Source: JBBRLA01 sp038231615
Lineage (GTDB): Bacteria > Myxococcota_A > Polyangia > Palsa-1104 > JAEUJZ01
Direction of reading: 5' to 3'
DNA length: 13,825 nt
Assembly: GCA_038231615.1 (NCBI GenBank)
Contig: JBBRLA010000160.1
Coordinates: 1-13,825, forward strand
Both the position numbers and the translations under genes were made by a program. Of this stretch, positions 1 to 6,993 are shown piece after piece. The notes under the pieces are model-generated. The model was not told where the DNA came from. It saw only the letters and a program-made list of their open reading frames with translations, and searched no databases. Each line of letters opens with the position of its first letter. The first letter of the stretch is position 1.

Positions 1-2361
1 CAGCAGCGAGACCACCACCACCGCCGTGATCGCCCCCACCGCCGCCGCCACCAGCAGCGCCCCGACAACGGCCAGCCGATTCGTCGGCGCCGCGTGCCGG
101 CGATGTCCACCGCTGCGCATCGAGTTCTGGCGCATCGGCCGGGTCGGCGTCGGCGCCGAGCGCGGCAGCTTGCCGGTGACGCTCACCGGCCCCGAGAACG
201 CCGGCCTCGATGCTGCCCCCGAAGGCGTGCCGTGCCGCTCCGCCGGCCCCAAAGAATGCTGCTGCGCGGACTCGGACCTCGGCGTCCCCGCGGACTCCGG
301 CGACACCTCCATCGGCCCACCCAGGGGCGGAGGCGGCGCCCAGAGGTCCACCGGGATCGGCGCTGCCGGCTCGAGCGGCGGCAACGGGTGGAACTCCAGC
401 GGCCCCGCGGGGGCACGATTCTCGATCATGCCCGGCTTGCCCGGCCCGCCCTTCTGCCGCCCCGGGATCGCCGAGGCCGGCAGACGCAGGGGCGTCTCGT
501 CGATCTCGCTCTCCGACAGCAGGTCCACCGCGTTGGTCGGCATGTCCCCCGGGTCAAGCGGCGTGCTCAGACGAGCCCGCCCACCGATCTCCGCCCGGGG
601 TGGCCTGGTGGGCATCGGCAGTTCCTGCCCCGCCTGCTCCAGCAGCGCCGGGTCCAGGCGCATCTGCTCCACTGTATGGTCCAGCAGCCCGCCCGAAGGA
701 TCGCTCAGCGGCGGCCGGTGTGCCGGCATCGGCAGCTCCGCCCGGAAAAGCGGCGCAGTCGCCGTGGACGGAGCGGCCCCCTGCGCTGCCCCCGCCTGCC
801 CCGGCTCCAGCAACTCCGGGTCCAGCCGGTCAAAAGGCAACGTGAACTGGGCGCCGATGTCGTCGTCGCTCCTGCCCGAGGCCGACTCCACCTTCGGCGC
901 CTCCGCTGCCGGTACGCTCTGCCGCCCCTCCCCCGCCCGCCCCGATCGCTCCGCCTTTGCCCCCTCCCCCACCCGCCCCGATCGCTCCGCCTTCGGCCCC
1001 TCCCCCACCCGCCCCGACAGTTCCGCCTTCAGCCCCGTCTCGGCCCGCCCCGATCGCTCCGCCTTGGGCCCTTCCCCCACCCGCCCCGACAGCTCCGGGG
1101 CCTTCAAGCTCTCCACCCGCCCCGACGGCTCCTTTGATCTGCCGGCCAGCGGCGCCCGCGAGCCCCGGCGCGGCGACGACGACGGCCGCGATACCGGCAC
1201 CGACCCCTCCTGCCCCCCCTCCGCGTCCACCGCCACTACCGACGGCCCCGACGGCGCCCGCGACAGCTTCCCCGGCGTGTCCCCGGTCTTCCCGCTCTCC
1301 GGCTTGTCCCCCTTCTGGGACAGCGGCGGCAGCGTCCCCAGCGACATGCGCGCCGAGGGCGACCCCGAAAGCGGCGCCAGCACCGCCCCCATCTCGACCT
1401 CGAAGCTGGTGCTGTTGCGGCGGCGGCGCCCTTCGGGGACCAGATCCTCCAGCGGGCGGTCCAGCTCTTCCATCGGCAACCGCCCGGCGGCCACCGCCAT
1501 CGCCAGCGGGGTCGGCGCATGCCGCCGCCGCAGCGGCATGCCGCCGGTCAGCGCCACCGCCTCCACGTCCGCCACCAGCGCCTCCACCGATGGGTAGCGC
1601 AGCTCCGGGTCCTCCCGCAGGGCACGCTCCAGCACCGCCGCCAGCGCCCCGTTCTGCGCCTTGAACTTGTCCCACTGCGCCTCCTCCCCCAGGGAGATCA
1701 GGTGCCGGTACAGCGCCGCCAGCCCGAACACGTCCGCGCGGATCTCCGGCGGTCGCCCCGCCCGCACCTCCGGCGCCAGCAGGTGCCCCTCCCCCCGCCG
1801 CGTCACCGCGTCCAGATACGGCCCCCGGGGCAGCGCCCGCCCCAGCCCCGCGTCGCAGAGCCGCAGCCCGTCCGGCCGCAGCAGCACCGATTCCAGCCGC
1901 AGGTCCCCGTGACTCAGCCCCTGCCCGTGCAGGTGCCCCAGGATCGACGCCAGTTGCACCCCGATCTTGCGCACCTCTGCCACCGTGAACGGCTCGCCCT
2001 CGTCCTTGCGAAAGGTCACCATCCGCGAGAGCAGAAGCCCCTGGCTCAGTCCCGACTGCGTCGGCTCGATGATCAGCACCCCCCGCTTGGCGTCCAGCAC
2101 CTGCACGTCGATCGGCCGCGCCAGCCCCGGGTGGGACAGCGACCGCAGCCGCTGCATCTCACGCACCACGTAGGTCCGCGACGGCTCGTCGTGGGCCAGT
2201 TCCGGCCGCACCACCTTCATCAGCACGTCCGGGTCCCGCCCCGGCGCCTCCGGCTGCGACTGCACGTCGCGCCCCAGAAAACCCAGCCACAGCGCCGTCT
2301 CCCCGGCCTGCTCCAGCGCCTGGTACCTTCCCAGCACCAGCTCCCCGCGATGCAGGCTCAC
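1..2361 (-). CDS. Membrane-anchored Ser/Thr protein kinase-like protein, probable pseudokinase (3' end outside window)
   Basis: 787 codons are visible and the frame stays open to the window edge, so the C-terminus is missing. The GTG start overlaps the dUTPase stop (GTGA), with GGGAGG just upstream, so the two are probably translationally coupled. Residues about 10-260 form a Hanks-type kinase fold: LGRY at 10-13, the VAIK-type lysine in VLMKVV (K49), alpha-C Glu E68, catalytic loop HGDLRLES (151-158), DAG in place of DFG (170-172) and APE at 196-198. The glycine-rich loop is eroded (QAGETALWL) and the Mg-binding Asn of HRDxxxxN is Ser158, so catalysis is doubtful. Residues about 265-760 are low-complexity Pro/Gly/Arg/Glu sequence with internal repeats. 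A hydrophobic span at 763-787 (VVGALLVAAAVGAITAVVVV) is a likely transmembrane helix, placing the kinase domain in the cytoplasm. Myxobacterial genomes carry many such kinases; the substrate is unknown. The kinase-fold call is firm; loss of activity is inference. Confidence 0.88.
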   Translation of the reverse strand, partial: MSLHRGELVLGRYQALEQAGETALWLGFLGRDVQSQPEAPGRDPDVLMKVVRPELAHDEPSRTYVVREMQRLRSLSHPGLARPIDVQVLDAKRGVLIIEPTQSGLSQGLLLSRMVTFRKDEGEPFTVAEVRKIGVQLASILGHLHGQGLSHGDLRLESVLLRPDGLRLCDAGLGRALPRGPYLDAVTRRGEGHLLAPEVRAGRPPEIRADVFGLAALYRHLISLGEEAQWDKFKAQNGALAAVLERALREDPELRYPSVEALVADVEAVALTGGMPLRRRHAPTPLAMAVAAGRLPMEELDRPLEDLVPEGRRRRNSTSFEVEMGAVLAPLSGSPSARMSLGTLPPLSQKGDKPESGKTGDTPGKLSRAPSGPSVVAVDAEGGQEGSVPVSRPSSSPRRGSRAPLAGRSKEPSGRVESLKAPELSGRVGEGPKAERSGRAETGLKAELSGRVGEGPKAERSGRVGEGAKAERSGRAGEGRQSVPAAEAPKVESASGRSDDDIGAQFTLPFDRLDPELLEPGQAGAAQGAAPSTATAPLFRAELPMPAHRPPLSDPSGGLLDHTVEQMRLDPALLEQAGQELPMPTRPPRAEIGGRARLSTPLDPGDMPTNAVDLLSESEIDETPLRLPASAIPGRQKGGPGKPGMIENRAPAGPLEFHPLPPLEPAAPIPVDLWAPPPPLGGPMEVSPESAGTPRSESAQQHSLGPAERHGTPSGAASRPAFSGPVSVTGKLPRSAPTPTRPMRQNSMRSGGHRRHAAPTNRLAVVGALLVAAAVGAITAVVVVSLL
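931..1130 (-). repeat. 36-bp tandem repeats inside the kinase linker
   Basis: About five units of 36 bp share the core CCGCCCCGATCGCTCCGCC (plus strand). In the kinase frame they encode 12-residue units of the type AERSGRVGEGPK and AELSGRVGEGPK, alternating Leu and Arg at the third position (residues about 411-477). The period is a multiple of three and the frame is kept, as expected for a flexible charged linker that expands and contracts. Confidence 0.8.
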
Positions 2362-2822
2362 GGCTGCCCTCCCGTATGACCATACCCGCCGCCGCCGCGC
2401 TGCGTCTCGTCCAGCAGCGCCACCTCCTGCACCAGCCCCCGCGTCACCGGGGACAGCACGAGCTGCGCGATGCGATCCCCCGGCCGCACCGTCACCGCCT
2501 CCTGCCCCAGGTTGATCAGCAGCACCATCACCTCGCCCCGGTAGTCGCTGTCTACGGTCCCCGGGCTGTTGAGTACGGTGATCCCATGCCGCAGCGCCCA
2601 GCCCGAACGAGGCCGCACCTGTCCCTCGAACCCTCGCGGGATGGCCAGCGCAATGCCCGTCGGCAGCAGCGCCCGCGTCCCCGGCTCCAGCTTTACCGGA
2701 GCATCCGGCCACGCCTGCAGGTCCATCCCCGCCGCGTCGGCACTTTGGTAAGCGGGCAGCGTCGCCTGGGGTCGCAGGCGAAGACACGAGACGGAGATGG
2801 TAGGGTGCCTCTGGAGTTCCAA
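2358..2822 (-). CDS. dut: Deoxyuridine 5'-triphosphate nucleotidohydrolase (dUTPase)
   Basis: Hydrolyses dUTP to dUMP and diphosphate, keeping uracil out of DNA and supplying dUMP for dTMP synthesis; family members are cytosolic homotrimers. All five trimeric-dUTPase motifs are visible in 154 residues, the usual length: I, AGMDL (31-35); II, RPRSGWA (70-76); III, GTVDSDYRGE (88-97, with candidate catalytic Asp in SDYRG); IV, PGDRIAQLVL (114-123); V, the phosphate-capping tail RGGGGYGHTG (142-151). The start is uncertain. The chosen codon is TTG without a clear Shine-Dalgarno sequence, and no ATG or GTG lies in frame before Met33. The frame opens only 11 codons further upstream, where GGAGACAGG precedes a possible CTG start. 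The homologous region begins near residue 9, so any correction is small. The stop overlaps the kinase start by four bases. Confidence 0.95.
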   Translation of the reverse strand: MELQRHPTISVSCLRLRPQATLPAYQSADAAGMDLQAWPDAPVKLEPGTRALLPTGIALAIPRGFEGQVRPRSGWALRHGITVLNSPGTVDSDYRGEVMVLLINLGQEAVTVRPGDRIAQLVLSPVTRGLVQEVALLDETQRGGGGYGHTGGQP

Positions 2823-2867
2823 GGTAGCAGCCAGCGAGTGAACCTGTCTCCGAGATTACATTACGAG

Positions 2868-2932
2868 GCGCCGCGGTCCTAGGTAAGTGCCGCAAGCGCC
2901 GCGGTCCTCAGGTATCGCGAAGCGCCGCGGTC
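2868..2932. repeat. Three direct copies of a GCGCCGCGGTC core
   Basis: GCGCCGCGGTC starts at 2868, 2896 and 2922 (spacing 28 and 26). The first two continue as TCCT...AGGTA, the third as TCGCC. On the minus strand each copy begins ACCGCGGCGC and the first two read Thr-Ala-Ala-Leu...Thr-stop. They lie in the presumed 5' leader of dut. The function is unknown; dispersed intergenic repeats or a binding site are both possible. Confidence 0.6.
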
Positions 2933-2968
2933 GCCATGATCACCATATATCGATCGGTGTCCCTTGAA

Positions 2969-2997
2969 ATCCTAGCGTGGATGCCCGCCGATGTCAT
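2969..2997 (-). promoter_or_regulatory. Candidate sigma-70-type promoter for dut-kinase
   Basis: On the minus strand ATGACA (2997-2992), a 17-bp spacer, then TAGGAT (2974-2969). The -35 matches 5 of 6 and the -10 matches 4 of 6 of the consensus. Transcription would start near 2962, giving a leader of about 140 nt that contains the three GC-rich repeats. This is pattern matching only. Confidence 0.35.
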
Positions 2998-3036
2998 CTA
3001 TACAGTGCCCGTCAAGTGACATACGGCATCCTGAGC

Positions 3037-3055
3037 GGGCGCCTTTCGGCTGCCC
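3037..3055 (-). other. GNRA-tetraloop hairpin
   Basis: On the minus strand GGGC-A-GCC-GAAA-GGC-GCCC folds into a seven-pair stem with one bulged A and a GAAA loop. It lies downstream of pnp with no U-tract behind it, so it is not a canonical intrinsic terminator. It may belong to a structured 3' end or a small RNA. Confidence 0.45.
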
Positions 3056-3100
3056 CGACCTGAAGGGCGGCCATACTCTCGCCCGTTTCGTCTCACTCGG

Positions 3101-3152
3101 TCCACTTCGAGAACCAGGGGTCCCAGGAGAGTACCCTGGATTTCGAAGTGGA
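3101..3152. repeat. 52-bp inverted repeat (long hairpin) downstream of pnp
   Basis: The outer arms TCCACTTCGA (3101-3110) and TCGAAGTGGA (3143-3152) are perfectly complementary over 10 bp. An inner stem pairs CCAGGG with CCCTGG around a short loop. Lying about 135-185 bases after the pnp stop on the minus strand, it could act as a 3' stabiliser or rho-associated terminator of the rpsO-pnp transcript. No T-run follows on either strand. Confidence 0.65.
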
Positions 3153-3249
3153 TTCAGTTCAGTGCGGGTTGTGTGAGCAGGCGAGGCGGGGCCCCCTGAG
3201 CCAAGCCAGCGAGGGTAGGGCCGTCGCGGTGTCAAATTGGCGCGCGACC

Positions 3250-3277
3250 CATCAATCAATCAAGCAATCGATTGATG
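3250..3277. repeat. AT-rich inverted repeat just after the pnp stop
   Basis: CATCAATC (3250-3257) and GATTGATG (3270-3277) form an 8-bp stem with a 12-nt loop, beginning 10 bases downstream of the pnp stop on the minus strand. The stem is weak and lacks a U-tract, so a terminator role is doubtful. Confidence 0.35.
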
Positions 3278-3286
3278 CGTCTGTGG

Positions 3287-5419
3287 TTAGTGCTTGTTGT
3301 GGATGACTTCCGGGTCCGCGCCCAGCGCCTCTTTCCGCGAGAGCCGGATCTTCCCCATCCGGTCGATGGCGATGACCTTCACCAGCACCTCGTCCCCCTC
3401 GCGGACCACGTCCGTGACGTTGTTCACCCGTTCGTTGGCCAGCTCGCTGATGTGGATCAGGCCGTCCGTCCCGGGCAGGATCTCCACGAAGGCCCCGAAA
3501 TCCACCACCCGGCGCACCACCCCCTGGTAGAAGCTCCCGATCTCCGGCTCTGCCGTCAGCCCCTTGATGATGTCCATCGCCTTCTGCGCCGACGGTCCAT
3601 CTGGCGAAGCGATCGACACCTTCCCGTCGTCCTCCACGTCGATGGCCACCCCGGTCTGCTCGATGATCGCGCGGATCATCTTGCCCCCTGGGCCGATGAT
3701 GTCCCGTATCCGGTCCGGCTTGACCATCATGGTGTAGATCCGCGGCGCGAACTTCGACAAATCCGCCCGCGGCGCCGTCAGGCACTGCGCCATCTTGTCC
3801 AAAATGTGCAGCCGTCCGTCCCGCGCCTGAAACAGCGCCTGCTGCAACACGTCGCGCGAAAGCCCCTGGATCTTGATGTCCATCTGCACCGCGGTGATGC
3901 CCTTGCGCGTCCCGCACACCTTGAAGTCCATGTCCCCCAGGTGGTCCTCGTCGCCCAAAATGTCGCTGAGGATGGCCACTCGCTCCGTCCCGTCCTCCTT
4001 GCGCTCGTGGATGAGGCCCATGGCGATGCCGCTGACCGGCGCCGTGATCGGCACCCCCGCGTCCATCAGCCCGAGCGTCCCGCCGCACACGCTGGCCATC
4101 GACGAGCTGCCGTTTGACTCCAGCACTTCCGACACCACCCGCACGACGTAGGGAAAATCCTTTTCCTTCGGCATCACGCGCAAAAGCGCCCGTTCGGCCA
4201 GGGCCCCATGGCCCACCTCCCGGCGCGACTGCCCGCGCATCATCTTCGACTCGCCCGTCGAGAACGGCGGGAAGTTATAGTGCAGCATGAACCGCTTGGT
4301 CACGTCGCCCAAGAGCGAATCGATGCGCTGCTCGTCGGCGTTCGTCCCCAAGGTGATCAGCACCAGCGCTTGCGTCTCGCCCCGGGTGAAGAGCCCGGAT
4401 CCGTGGGTCCGCGGGATCAGGCCCGCCTCGCATGCGATTCCCCGGATCTCGGTGGTCTTGCGCCCGTCGATGCGCACCTTCTCGTCCAAAATCAGGTTGC
4501 GCACGATCTTCTTGTGCAGCCCATGCACTGCCTCGACCACGTCCTTGTCGCGGCCCTTGTAGGGGGCGCCTTCGACCAGGCACAGCTCCGTGAGGATCGA
4601 CTTCTCCACCTCCATCTCGGCGTCGTGGCGCTTGTGCTTCTCGCGGACGGTGACCGCGGTGCGCAGGCGATCGGCGGCCAGCTCCTTGACCCGCTGGGCG
4701 AGGGTCTCGTCCTTGACCGTCGGGATGAACACCCGCTTCTCCTTGCCCACCGCGGCGCGGATCTTCTCGATCAGGTCCAGCACCGGCTGCACCGACTGGT
4801 GCGCGAAAAGCAGCGCCTCGACCAGCACCTCTTCCGAGATCTGGTCCGCCCCACCCTCGACCATGACGATGGCGTCCCGGCTGGCGGCGACCACCACGTC
4901 CAACTCCGAGACCTCCCGCTGGGCGAACGTCGGGTTGACGATGTACTGTCCCTCGATGCGCCCCACGCGGACGCCGACGTAGGGCCCGGCCCAGGGAATG
5001 TTCGAGATGTGCAGCGCCGCCGACGCGCCGGTCATGGCCAGCACGTCCGTCGGGTTCTCCTTGTCGTAGCTGATGCTCATCGCGATGATCTGCGAATCGA
5101 AGCGCCAGCCCTTGGGGAAAAGCGGCCGGCACGGCCGGTCGATGAGGCGTGCCGTCAGGATGTCCGACTCCGTCGGGCGGCCTTCCCGCTTGAAGTAGCC
5201 GCCGGGGATCTTGCCGCCTCCGTAGGTCTTCTCGATGTATTCCACCGTCAGGGGCAGGAAGTCGAGGCCGTCCCGGGTGGTCTTGTTGGCCACCGCCGTG
5301 ACCAGCACCATGCTGTCGCCATAGCGGATGATCACCGCGCCATCGGCCTGCTTGGCCATTTTTCCGGTCTCGATCGACAACTCCTTGTCGCCGAGCATCA
5401 CCGATTCTTTGATGTACAT
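3287..5419 (-). CDS. pnp: Polyribonucleotide nucleotidyltransferase (PNPase)
   Basis: Phosphorolytic 3'-5' exoribonuclease releasing nucleoside diphosphates, a core RNA-decay enzyme; the family forms homotrimers. The protein is 710 residues, near the usual length. Order: first RNase PH domain (about 12-145), helical linker (about 150-310), second RNase PH domain (about 320-545) with FSTGESKMMRG (386-395) and REVGHGALAERAL (400-412), catalytic acidic stretch GDEDHLGDMD (489-498), KH domain with GPGG (576-579), and S1 domain (about 628-697) with VDFGAFVEI and GLIHISEL. The frame stays open upstream to 5716. I chose the ATG at 5419 because GGAG precedes it by seven bases and because MYIKESVMLGDKELSIETG matches the remembered start of myxobacterial PNPases; the extra 99 residues look non-coding. 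It follows rpsO on the same strand, the arrangement conserved in many bacteria. Confidence 0.98.
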   Translation of the reverse strand: MYIKESVMLGDKELSIETGKMAKQADGAVIIRYGDSMVLVTAVANKTTRDGLDFLPLTVEYIEKTYGGGKIPGGYFKREGRPTESDILTARLIDRPCRPLFPKGWRFDSQIIAMSISYDKENPTDVLAMTGASAALHISNIPWAGPYVGVRVGRIEGQYIVNPTFAQREVSELDVVVAASRDAIVMVEGGADQISEEVLVEALLFAHQSVQPVLDLIEKIRAAVGKEKRVFIPTVKDETLAQRVKELAADRLRTAVTVREKHKRHDAEMEVEKSILTELCLVEGAPYKGRDKDVVEAVHGLHKKIVRNLILDEKVRIDGRKTTEIRGIACEAGLIPRTHGSGLFTRGETQALVLITLGTNADEQRIDSLLGDVTKRFMLHYNFPPFSTGESKMMRGQSRREVGHGALAERALLRVMPKEKDFPYVVRVVSEVLESNGSSSMASVCGGTLGLMDAGVPITAPVSGIAMGLIHERKEDGTERVAILSDILGDEDHLGDMDFKVCGTRKGITAVQMDIKIQGLSRDVLQQALFQARDGRLHILDKMAQCLTAPRADLSKFAPRIYTMMVKPDRIRDIIGPGGKMIRAIIEQTGVAIDVEDDGKVSIASPDGPSAQKAMDIIKGLTAEPEIGSFYQGVVRRVVDFGAFVEILPGTDGLIHISELANERVNNVTDVVREGDEVLVKVIAIDRMGKIRLSRKEALGADPEVIHNKH

Positions 5420-5838
5420 GGATGGACTCCAGAGCAGCTCCATGGGCCCGTCCCGGCGCACCTGCGCCGCAAGAGGAGACCCACGAACCGCGGGTTCGGG
5501 TTGGCCCGCCGGCTGTCTTGATCCGTCAATCCTGTGGCTGTGAGTTGGCCAACTGACCGTCGTGCCGGGCTGAAACTCCGGACACAGCGACACGACTGAT
5601 GGAACAAAGCGAGCCGCGCGAGCGATTGCTACATACCTGCCTATATAAGGCCCTGTATCAGACCTACCAGCGCAAAAGACCCAGAGGCGAGAGCCGGTTT
5701 TGGCGCTCCCGGCCACCGACCTGCCTGTCTGCTAGATCATAGGACCGTGCCGACAGCCGGGGAGCGTGGGAGCATTCCCCACGGACTTGCATTCGCGAGT
5801 CCGCATGGGCCCACCCGCGACCCGCCTCTTTGCTTTTG
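5420..5838 (-). other. rpsO-pnp intergenic leader, structured
   Basis: A 419-bp gap without a gene. Just after rpsO two adjacent hairpins are visible: CGGACT/AGTCCG (5782-5803) and CGTGGG/CCCACG (5765-5783). Further on come GCCTTATATAGGC near 5640-5652, and a perfect 12-bp palindrome AGTTGGCCAACT (5543-5554). In enterobacteria this interval carries a pnp promoter and a stem cut by RNase III that PNPase uses to autoregulate. A similar role here is inference; I found no convincing -35/-10 pair. Confidence 0.4.
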
Positions 5839-6108
5839 CTACTTGCGCAGGCCCAGGGTCTGGACCAGCACGCGGTACCGGTCCACGCTTTTGCCGCGGA
5901 GGTATTCCAGCATGCGGCGGCGCTGGCCGACCAGCTTCAGCAGGCCGCGGCGGGAGTGGTGGTCCTTCGCGTGGGTCTTGAAGTGCTCGGTGAGGTAGGT
6001 GATCCGCTCGCTGAGGATGGCGATCTGCACCTCGGGCGAGCCAGTGTCGCCGTCGTGCTTGGCGAACTTGGTGATGATGTCTTTCTTCCTCTGAGTAGCC
6101 AGGCTCAT
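5839..6108 (-). CDS. rpsO: 30S ribosomal protein S15
   Basis: 89 residues, exactly the usual S15 length. S15 binds 16S rRNA helices in the central domain and nucleates assembly of the small-subunit platform. Family signatures are plain: DTGSPEVQIAILSERITYLT (21-40), HFKTHAKDHHSRRGLL (42-57) and the GQRRRMLEYL stretch. GGAGA sits six bases before the ATG. It lies upstream of pnp on the same strand, with a perfect TTGACA box about 60 bases upstream of the start. Confidence 0.98.
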   Translation of the reverse strand: MSLATQRKKDIITKFAKHDGDTGSPEVQIAILSERITYLTEHFKTHAKDHHSRRGLLKLVGQRRRMLEYLRGKSVDRYRVLVQTLGLRK

Positions 6109-6145
6109 CGTATCTCCGGTTCTCTTCTCTTCTTTTACTTGGCGG

Positions 6146-6175
6146 TAGTTTTTTCGATTGGGCCGCCCCTGTCAA
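6146..6175 (-). promoter_or_regulatory. Candidate rpsO promoter
   Basis: On the minus strand a perfect TTGACA (6175-6170) is followed after 17-18 bp by AAAACT/AAACTA (about 6152-6146). The -35 is exact and the -10 is poor. Transcription would start about 30 bases before the rpsO ATG. Position and the perfect -35 make it plausible. Confidence 0.5.
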
Positions 6176-6178
6176 CAG

Positions 6179-6358
6179 CTACCGACAAAAACCTCTCCGG
6201 CCCCTCTCCCGAAAAGGCCGGTCCACCGCCTGCGGACCCAGCCGGGCCGCCGATGGCCGCGGACGCGGGTCAAACCCGGGCCCTGCCGTTTTGCTCCGCG
6301 ACACCCTCGCCTTCGTTGCGGCTGTCTGGTCTGGCTTGCCTTTCGTCTCGGCCGTCAT
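6179..6358 (-). CDS. Possible small basic protein (59 aa) coupled to the DUF4276 gene
   Basis: The ATG shares one base with the DUF4276 stop (TGATG), a classic reinitiation arrangement, and the frame runs 60 codons to TAG just before the rpsO -35 box. The product is rich in Arg, Lys, Ala and Pro (starts MTAETKGKPDQTAATKARVS, ends RGRRGFCR), with no domain or membrane segment that I recognise. There is no clear Shine-Dalgarno sequence. Such frames arise easily at this GC content, so it may be spurious. Confidence 0.25.
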   Translation of the reverse strand: MTAETKGKPDQTAATKARVSRSKTAGPGFDPRPRPSAARLGPQAVDRPFRERGRRGFCR

Positions 6359-6993
6359 CAGGGCGGATAGACGGCCCGGCCCTCGGCGATGGCCAGGAAG
6401 CGCAGGGCCCGTTCCAGGGTGCCGAAGCTGGCCAGTTGCGCCTTGCGCAGGGTGGGCAGGTCCAGAAGCCGGGTAAAGGGGAGCTGATCCAGCGTTGGCT
6501 TGTAGCTTTTCCCCGGCGGGAAGTGCCGCGAGAGCCATTCCTTGACACCGCGTACCGCTTCGGGGTCGCCGGTGAAGGCGGTCCCCGGGAGCAGTCCGGG
6601 GCGCGAAAGGCCGTTCGCATCCACCAGCCGATGCCCGGCCATGGTCTGGATGCACGGGAGGAACCAGGCCTCATACTCTCGATGGGCCAGCACCACGGCC
6701 ACGGGGAACGGGAGGCCGGCTTCCCGGACCCAGGCCGCCGCCTCCGGCCCGCGCGTGGCGGGGCAGCCATCGTCTTCGTCGCGCAAGAGAAGGGCCCGGT
6801 CGCAATCTCGCCTGGTGCGCAGGATCTCGCAGCTCTTCTTTACCCCGGCCCGGGTGTGAAGCGCCAGACCGCGGATGGGCGGGTCAGCGGCGACAAGGAC
6901 GGGCAGCGCCAGGTCCTGCCACAGCCTGGTGATGAGGTTCAGCGCCGCCCGGACCTCGCCGTGGCCCTCGACCACCAGGTACAGCTTACCCAC
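6358..6993 (-). CDS. DUF4276 family protein, Toprim-like, partner of the adjacent ATPase
   Basis: 211 residues from a GTG start that overlaps the end of the ATPase gene by eight bases; the frame is open further upstream (an ATG at 7086) but the family sequence begins at KLYLVVEG. Visible features: LYLVVEGHGE (4-13), with a glutamate where Toprim folds carry the catalytic Glu; ALLLRDEDDG (67-76), resembling the Toprim DxD metal motif; and LAHREYEAWFL (102-112), the EYEAW-type signature of DUF4276. The C-terminal DLPTLRKAQLASFGTLERAL also fits the family. The family has no firm function known to me. The motifs and ATPase neighbour suggest it supplies the nuclease half of an OLD-like complex, possibly anti-phage. 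Family assignment is from memory of motifs; nuclease activity is inference. Confidence 0.8.
   Translation of the reverse strand: MGKLYLVVEGHGEVRAALNLITRLWQDLALPVLVAADPPIRGLALHTRAGVKKSCEILRTRRDCDRALLLRDEDDGCPATRGPEAAAWVREAGLPFPVAVVLAHREYEAWFLPCIQTMAGHRLVDANGLSRPGLLPGTAFTGDPEAVRGVKEWLSRHFPPGKSYKPTLDQLPFTRLLDLPTLRKAQLASFGTLERALRFLAIAEGRAVYPP

Larger units (their letters stand above)
2823..3286. other. Structured intergenic region between pnp and dut
   Basis: No convincing gene in 464 bp. Reading on the minus strand from pnp towards dut, it holds a small AT-rich inverted repeat, a large hairpin, a GNRA-type hairpin, a candidate promoter, and three copies of a GC-rich repeat in what would be the dut leader. 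The most notable ORF here (2972-3259, 95 codons) has no recognisable domain or ribosome-binding site and is mostly Arg/Pro/Gly/Ser; I do not call it. Confidence 0.6.

Noticed and set aside
26..1597. Long plus-strand ORF (523 codons) and other open frames opposite the kinase gene
   Set aside because: Pro/Ser/Arg low-complexity translation with no domain; it is antisense to a frame with kinase motifs and a coupled start. High GC keeps antisense frames open.
2972..3259. 95-codon minus-strand ORF between pnp and dut
   Set aside because: No ribosome-binding site or domain; it runs through the hairpins, which explain its sequence better.
4208..5521. 437-codon plus-strand ORF opposite pnp
   Set aside because: Shadow of the clearly recognised PNPase gene; composition is His/Arg/Leu-rich without a fold.
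5420..5716. 99-residue N-terminal extension of PNPase in the same open frame
   Set aside because: PNPases begin at the MYIKESV region, a Shine-Dalgarno sequence precedes that ATG, and the extension has no conserved motif.
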